A stretch of DNA of 64,000 bases from positions 12,149,387-12,213,386 of the forward strand of contig OU612069.1 of the NCBI GenBank assembly GCA_914767715.1. The letters are read 5' to 3'. This stretch comes from Membranipora membranacea (taxonomy: Eukaryota > Bryozoa > Gymnolaemata > Cheilostomatida > Membraniporidae). This document shows positions 58,188 to 64,000 of the stretch, piece after piece; the stretch's first letter is position 1, and each line of letters begins with the position of its first letter. The notes beneath the pieces are model-generated. The model worked only from the letters and a program-made list of their open reading frames with translations. It had not been told where the DNA came from and made no database searches. A program made the translations under genes and the position numbers.

Positions 58188-59207
58188 CAGACCTGGGTCC
58201 AAGTCATGGTAAGTCAAGTCATCTTCAAGTCAAGTCAAGTCAAAGTCACGACTTGACTTGACAAAATTATGACTTGACTTGACACTATGTCGAAAACAAA
58301 TAGACAACACTTGACTTGACTTAACGAAAAATTGACTTTGACTTGACTTGACTTGGGAGTTGTCCTGACTTTGGTCAAGTCAACATAAGTCAATGTGTGA
58401 AATTTTACAACATAATGTAGAAAGAGATATAGGAAGGATAATCATAACTGAGAACCCCAACTCTGAAACCCCAACTCTGAAACCCCAACCCCAACTCCGA
58501 AACAGAAAACCGAACTTCTCAGCTATGGGTAAGTAGTCAGAGTTCCTGCCTTACATATTAGTTGTCTTCTCTTGTTGTCTTGTAATCAGTAAAAATGAAA
58601 AATGTATCCCATGATGCAATATTAATATAGTCTGATCATATAGTGCAGGTTTATTCAGCTGAACGATATTATTCGAGTCACATGCATAATGAGTCATGGA
58701 GGCTAGTAGCCACTGCCATCGGCAAACCTCTCATGACCTTAGAGACATTACAAAGCGGCAGATGCAAAAACCTTTTCAGAGAGAACGTTTTATCCGTCCT
58801 TAACAAATAGTGATCAATCTTAGTCTGTGTTTATTTATTTATCCTCCACCAGCTCATATTTTTACAGCATGAAACATTTCATTTGTCATCATTGACACAA
58901 TAAAGGTACATTTATACGATGAAGTAACAATGCTGAATTGTGTACACACCCATACCTCCTTTCGTTTGTGGGGAGGGGCGAGTTGATTTTCACGGTTAAT
59001 GAGCGTGACTTTGCCACGACTTGTAAGTCACCCATCTTTGACTAGACTTGACTTACAAAAATCATGACTTGACTTGACTTGACTTGATGGCGAAAAAAAT
59101 AGACACCAATAGACTTGACTTGACTTGGTGTAAATGTGACTTGACTTGACTTAGCATCGACAATGACTCGACTTGACTTGACTTGCGATGACTTGGACCC
59201 AGGTCTG
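58188..59207. mobile_element. Nonautonomous hAT element, 1,020 bp
   Basis: Perfect 20-bp terminal repeats CAGACCTGGGTCCAAGTCAT (58188-58207) and its inverse (59188-59207), and a perfect 8-bp target duplication CTTATTGC (58180-58187, 59208-59215). Inside both ends lie arrays of AAGTC / GACTT pentamers in opposite orientation (58212-58380 and 59005-59185), typical of subterminal transposase-binding repeats. The middle (58400-58990) has no transposase frame. Confidence 0.95.
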
Positions 59208-59215
59208 CTTATTGC

Positions 59216-60600
59216 GCTTGTGTTATTGGTTGAAGCCTCATGGCATAAAGTGGGAGAGAGTATGCGATCAAGGAAAGCAATTGAATGAAAACTGCCTTGT
59301 CACAGTCACAGCATGAGTGCGTCATCATGGCCGGCCAAGTCGTGTAATCAGGGAGGGTGGGATATGTGGAGATTGTACTCAACATTTTTTGTGAACATTC
59401 AAAGGTAGGATACTGTTGAAAAGTTGTCCTGTCATATTTACACAATGGTTTACACAAGGGAGGTAACTCGAATGAAGAATTCATTGAGAAAACTAAAAGT
59501 TTACATCAGATTTACAGAAGAGAGAGATATATCTTCATTAAATATACATTTCTGACTTTTCTTAACATGTTTAAAAATGTATTAAATAATTAAATGCCTA
59601 TTAAGTCATAAGTAAAGCTATATACCTCATAGAAAGGTGGCGTATTTTGCCATAAAATCTTTGTAAATATTGCAGTTTTGGCATGAATTACTAACCACTA
59701 GACCTGAGTTCCAACCTGAAACATGTATGTTGGGTTGGGCAGGGTCATAATACACCCAGTCAACATGCGATTATCAGTGCGGATACACAGGTGTTCATAA
59801 ACACCTAGTTGAAACTTTTTTTTATGCAAATCTCAATGTTTACCAGTGCTACAATCGGCTCTTGTGCTTGATGTCAGGTGGTATTATGTAAATATGTATT
59901 GATTGACATGTATTCAGGCTGGGGCAAATACTGCGCTCTGATTGGTCAATTTGTATGAATGCAAGCTCCACCTCTCCCACCCTCCCTGGTGTAATTAAGT
60001 ATTAAGTGACTATCGAAGTTGTGCCCTTTTGTTCTGGGAGAGGACAACTCCTTGCATCTCACAACATAGTATATTACTTTTGTGGTACTCCCTGATCCCA
60101 GTTTAGAAGAAACGCATAGCCTATTTATTGAATTACTGAAGTTTAGTTTAATACTGATATATGTTCAAACGTTACTATCCAGATCGAGCTTGTGGTTCGG
60201 CTCGGGGCTGCCCCCGAGGCTTTGCTAAATACTGTTAGATTTGTTTGAGGCTAATTGCAGTTCATTTTCTTTTTCAGATGCAGGAGAACAAACAGAAACC
60301 GGATTTGTATTTCGTAATAAGTCTTTTTATTACTGTTCACAAATAAAATGCTACAACGTATTCATGTGTATTATTTGGTATCTGTGCTGTCTTTCTTTAT
60401 CTGTGCTGGTTCGTCGGCCTTTACCCTTCTTTAGCTGCAAAAGAGAAGCAAACCTTGATTACAAATAGGACTCGACTTAGTTATATGCATATGATATAAG
60501 TACAGTGATTCCAGCTTGTAAAGTCAAAGGAATGAGACTAAAGATCTCACCTGCTTCACTGATGGTGAGCTATCTTCTCTTCGAATCCGGGGAGGCAGCT
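59216..60600. other. No clear gene; short inverted repeat
   Basis: 'gtaatcagggagggtggga' (59346) is inverted as 'tcccaccctccctggtgtaatt' (59976), perhaps the ends of a degraded element. At 60276 'ttctttttcag' precedes a 22-codon open stretch starting ATG and ending near an AATAAA at about 60341; there is too little to call an exon. Confidence 0.4.
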
Positions 60601-60609
60601 CCTAGATTC

Positions 60610-61530
60610 CTGATATTTCAGGATTCCTCCTGGTATCCTTCTGTTACCTCGGGATTGAACTCAGTCAGGTACAGCAGTCTCCTGGTATTATGCTGTTACC
60701 TCGGGATTGAACCCAGTCAGGTACTTCAGGATCTCTCCTGGTATTCTGCTGTTACCTCAGGATTGAACCCAGTCAGGTACTTCAGGATCTCTCCTGGTAT
60801 TCTGCTGTTACCTAGGGATTGAACCCAGTCAGGTACAGCAGTCTCCTGGTATTATGCTGTTACCTCGGGATTGAACCCAGTCAGGTACTTCTGGATCTCT
60901 CCTGGTATTCTGCTGTTACCTCAGGATTGAACCCAGTCAGGTACTTCAGGATCTCTCCTGGTATTCTGCTGTTACCTAGGGATTGAACCCTGTCAGGTAC
61001 TTCAGAATCTCTCCTGGTATTCTGCTGTTACCTAGGGATTGAACCCAGTCAGGTACTTCAGGATCTCTCCTGGTATTCTGCTGTTACCTAGGGATTGAAC
61101 CCAGTCAGGTACTTCAGGATCTCTCCTGGTATTCTGCAGTTACCTCAGGATTGAACCCAGTCAGGTACTTCAGGATCTCTCCTGGTATTCTGCTGTTACC
61201 TCGGGATTGAACCCTGTCAGGTACTTCAGGATCTCTCCTGGTATTCTGCTGTTACCTAGGGATCGAACCCAGTCAGGTACTTCAGGATCTCTCCTGGTAT
61301 TATGCTGCTACCTCGGGATTGAACCCAGTCAGGTACTTCAGGATCTCTCCTGGTATTCTGCTGTTACCTAGGGATTGAACCCAGTCAGGTACTTCAGGAT
61401 CTCTCCTGGTATTCTGCTGTTACCTAGGGATTGAAGCCAGTCAGGTACTTCAGGATTTAACCTGGTCTCCTACCTCGGGATTTAACCTGGTCTCCTACCT
61501 CGGGATTAAACCCGGTCTCCTACCTCAGGA
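60610..61530. repeat. 56-bp satellite, about 15 copies
   Basis: Unit GGTACTTCAGGATCTCTCCT + GGTATTCTGCTGTTACCT + (A/C)GGGATTGAACCCAGTCA. A variant with TACAGCAGTCTCC recurs at 60671 and 60833, indicating a roughly 162-bp three-unit block. The last 90 bp are a shorter 26-27 bp derivative (GGTCTCCTACCTCGGGATT). Confidence 0.9.
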
Positions 61531-61544
61531 TATAACTCTTTGTA

Positions 61545-62178
61545 AAATCTTCATATAAATTCTCTATAATAAGTCAATTAAGTGTTAAAATGTCCAGATT
61601 TTGTGACTCGGTTTGGATTAAAATACCCTCCTCAAACAACCAACACGGCTACATCATTGGATCAATTTATCTTCCGCCTAATGCTAACAAAACCGAATTC
61701 ATTACAATGATGAGCTCAATTCTACATCAAAACCAATAAATTTATTCTGCTCGGAGATTTTAATATTAATTGGAATTCCTCATCAACCGAAAAAACACAT
61801 TTAGAGCAGAGCTTCATGTCTGCAGGGCTATTACAGCAAGTTAATGGGATTTCATACATTAGCCATTTAGGGAGAGAAAGCTTATTAGACCACAACTTTG
61901 TGAACAGTGACATTAGCATTAACAGTTGCAAGATCCTGACATGTGATAGATCAATTTCTGATCACTATGCCACATACTTAGTAATTAATCAACATGATGC
62001 TATAAAACAGCCAGCAAACTAATTAGAACCAGAAATATTCACAGCATTAATCATGAGGAATTTTATAATGACTGTTCGAAACTTCCACTACTGCAAACAG
62101 CAACTGACATGAACAAATCATTGCATCACCGCATGGAAAATATTGAAAACTTTATCTCTGACCTGACTGACAAGCTAG
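61545..62178 (+). pseudogene. LINE endonuclease fragment (same family as 34083)
   Basis: Reads IIGSIYLPPNANKTEF, LLGDFNINWNSSSTEK, GLLQQVNGISYISHLGRESL, LLDHNFV and SISDHYATYLV: endonuclease catalytic motifs GDFN and DHNF are visible. One stop/deletion near 61738 breaks the frame. Both ends truncated: it starts at the satellite and stops at 62178. It preserves the empty sites of the two insertions in the 34-kb copy. Confidence 0.85.
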
Positions 62179-62815
62179 CCTGTCTTGACAAGCTTTGTTC
62201 GGTGGGGGGGGGGGAGGGAACAAAGTGAGGTAGTTTTGAGGCTATAAATAATGTAGCGAGCCAAGTAACACGCATTATTGAGGGGACAACTCTTGCTGTC
62301 TGCTATTATAATGGATGTATCATGCCTACTAATTTTGAATATTCTAAATATAGAATATTCAAAGTCAAACAGAGTCATTCTGATGTGAAAAGGGTTATCT
62401 ACCCTAATTTAAACTGGAACATATTATATTATCAATGTCATGTAGACGGCTTCAACATATATATATTTATGGCAGAAGCAATCTCACGGACATCATAAAT
62501 ATATATTCTATACACATTTAATCTTAGCAATTATCGACATGGAACTCAATATTAAGACGGCTGCACCGTCTTACAGTATTATCACAGACAGTCTATGGCA
62601 TTTCCAATATTACTCCCAGGAAGTGCGTTTCAGTGTCCGGTCTGAATATATAGTCAATACACCTCATATAGCTAAGGCTACACAGTCCAGGTTCCGGGTG
62701 CGTCCCGCTTAATCTGCTCAGAGGGCAAGGTCAGGGTACATCCCGCTTCGCAACGTATACTATCAGATATAAATGCACCCGCTACAAGCTCCGCTTGTAA
62801 GCTACTAGAGACACC
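62179..62815. other. Unassigned, probably LTR region of the following retrotransposon
   Basis: From about 62530 the sequence is likely LTR or leader of the gag-bearing element, but only one side is in the window so LTR ends cannot be set. Contains a G tract at 62205. Confidence 0.35.
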
Positions 62816-62988
62816 AGCTCTGCTAGGTTGGCTTTGCCACCAGTACGACCCTCAGGAAACAGCTCTGCTAGGTTGGCTTTGCCACCAGTACGACCCTCAG
62901 TAAACAGCTCTGCTAGGTTGGCTTTGCCACCAGTACGACCCTCAGGAAACAGCTCTGCTAGGTTGGCTTTGCCACCAGTACGACCCTC
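62816..62988 (+). repeat. 45-bp tandem repeat, four copies, in retrotransposon leader
   Basis: Units start AGCTCTGCTAGGTTGGCTTT at 62816, 62861, 62906 and 62951, nearly identical. Located 250 bp before the gag start. Confidence 0.9.
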
Positions 62989-63237
62989 TCTAGGCTGAAG
63001 ATAGCTATCCAGGAATTCTCTACCCAGGAGTTATCCTCTCTCGGCTCATTCATGGTGAGTTCGTTTCGCTAGATACCGTTAGCCTGAAAATAAAACCCTA
63101 GCCAGGTAACGGCCAGGTGTTCCACCCTTTCGAGATTTCCCGTACCACAGCCTTTGGTGTCCTCGGGTGGGCATAATTACAAAGGTACGGAGGTTATCGT
63201 TGGTGCGGACTCAGCAAAATCTAAAAGCAAACAAACA

Positions 63238-64000
63238 ATGGCATCAAATACAGATCGACCAGTCGCTCAAGGCCAGTCAGCACGGCCAAGAACTCAGACT
63301 ACTAGAAGATCGCAGCCCGCTTGGCTTGCCTCAGCTCTGGAAAGAACTGAACAGGTTCAGATACCTAGTCATAAGCTTGCTGGGCAGAGGCAAGGTGCTA
63401 ACGATACCCGCCCTCAGCCAGGTCGCTTATTCGAACAATCCACTACTGTCAGTTTGACGGACCTGTCAGCCAATTTATCAGCTTCCATTGAGCGGAATCA
63501 TGGCGAGATGATGGCGGCCATGGAAAGAAATAAGGCACATACAAAAGAAATACAGGAATACATGGATAGACGGATGACTGACCTGTCATCCATAGTATAT
63601 GGGTTAGTTAGTGCTGACCATCAGCATCAGTCATCGCCTATACATAGAGAGCCTGACACCGTTTATCAGACTCTTGCACCTAGTTCTGCAAGTCAGCGTC
63701 CTGTGCCTGCTCCTAGGAGACAGCCATGTGAAATTCCAGTTGTTGACCTGCCAAGAAGAGCCAGAGCTTGTAAACCACTTGGCGAAATGCCTAAGTTTGA
63801 TGGTTCTGGTGATCTCACCGTATTCAAACTGTTGTTTGCTGAATGTGTGGAGCTAAACGGCTGGGAGGATGAGAAGATCATCACTCTATGGCTTAAACAG
63901 TGCCTAATTGGTGCTGCTAAAGAGTGTATCCTCTATGAGCAGGTATCAGATTCCAGGACAGTATTTGAAAAATTAGAGAACAGATATGGTAACCATTTAT
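63238..64000 (+). CDS. Retrotransposon Gag, 5' part, open to window end
   Basis: From ATG 63238 a frame of 254 codons continues without a stop to the last base. It starts MASNTDRPVAQGQSARPRTQ, with a basic, Gln/Arg-rich N-terminus and a middle part that may be helical (NHGEMMAAMERNKAHTKEIQ). Then comes the Ty3/gypsy-type gag core: MPKFDGSGDLTVFKLLFAEC, 'W.DEKIITLWLKQCLIGAAKE' and FEKLENRYGNH. This family forms the virus-like particle of LTR retrotransposons. The intact frame suggests a young copy. Zinc knuckle, protease and RT would lie beyond the window. Other frames here (63167-63457, 63611-63856) are shadows. Confidence 0.85.
   Translation, partial: MASNTDRPVAQGQSARPRTQTTRRSQPAWLASALERTEQVQIPSHKLAGQRQGANDTRPQPGRLFEQSTTVSLTDLSANLSASIERNHGEMMAAMERNKAHTKEIQEYMDRRMTDLSSIVYGLVSADHQHQSSPIHREPDTVYQTLAPSSASQRPVPAPRRQPCEIPVVDLPRRARACKPLGEMPKFDGSGDLTVFKLLFAECVELNGWEDEKIITLWLKQCLIGAAKECILYEQVSDSRTVFEKLENRYGNHL

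Noticed and set aside
60241-60468. 75-codon frame and a possible small terminal exon at 60279
   Set aside because: No domain, no neighbouring exon to splice to; the AG and AATAAA could occur by chance in AT-rich DNA.

Overview
This window looks like nuclear DNA of an AT-rich invertebrate animal genome. The evidence is a multi-exon gene with GT-AG introns, tRNA-derived SINEs, several LINE fragments, hAT-type elements, a Helitron array and the start of an LTR retrotransposon. There is nothing bacterial or viral in organisation. The family of the one clear gene (RING, B-box, coiled coil, beta-propeller) and the repeat types fit a lophotrochozoan or other marine invertebrate. The species cannot be fixed by reading alone.

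Layout. 1-6.26 kb: a head-to-tail array of at least seven nonautonomous Helitron copies on the minus strand. Each has a core of 141-bp tandem repeats, and copies are separated by (AAT)n and small hairpin modules. 6.3-33.5 kb: a long array of degenerate units, about 0.8-3 kb apart, each built from the same ordered blocks. Many units contain a 54-109 bp core that looks like an ATG-free exon, with a pyrimidine-rich AG acceptor and a GTAAGT-type donor. A roughly 6-7 kb piece of this array is itself duplicated in tandem (18.97-24.92 and 24.92-31.81 kb). It also carries SINEs, a LINE reverse-transcriptase fragment, a 16-bp satellite and several MITEs.

33.8-53.5 kb: one gene, read on the plus strand, for a 523-residue TRIM-like E3 ubiquitin ligase. 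Seven coding exons splice in phase. Its first coding exon starts with a splice acceptor one base before the ATG, so its 5' leader must come from upstream, possibly from the exon-like array. Its introns hold a LINE split by two other elements, a 6-kb hAT-like element containing a LINE that itself contains a 413-bp hAT MITE, a foldback element, two head-to-head SINEs, a higher-order satellite, and a duplicated exon that would end the protein before the propeller.

53.5-64 kb: polypyrimidine DNA split by a LINE, a duplicated copy of the gene's 3' flank, a textbook 1,020-bp hAT element (20-bp perfect terminal repeats, perfect 8-bp target duplication), a 56-bp satellite, another LINE fragment, and finally an open gag reading frame of a Ty3-like LTR retrotransposon that runs off the window end.

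The only gene I would call functional is the TRIM-like one. Most other open frames are translations of repeats. The most interesting unexplained structure is the array of leader-exon-like cassettes upstream of that gene.
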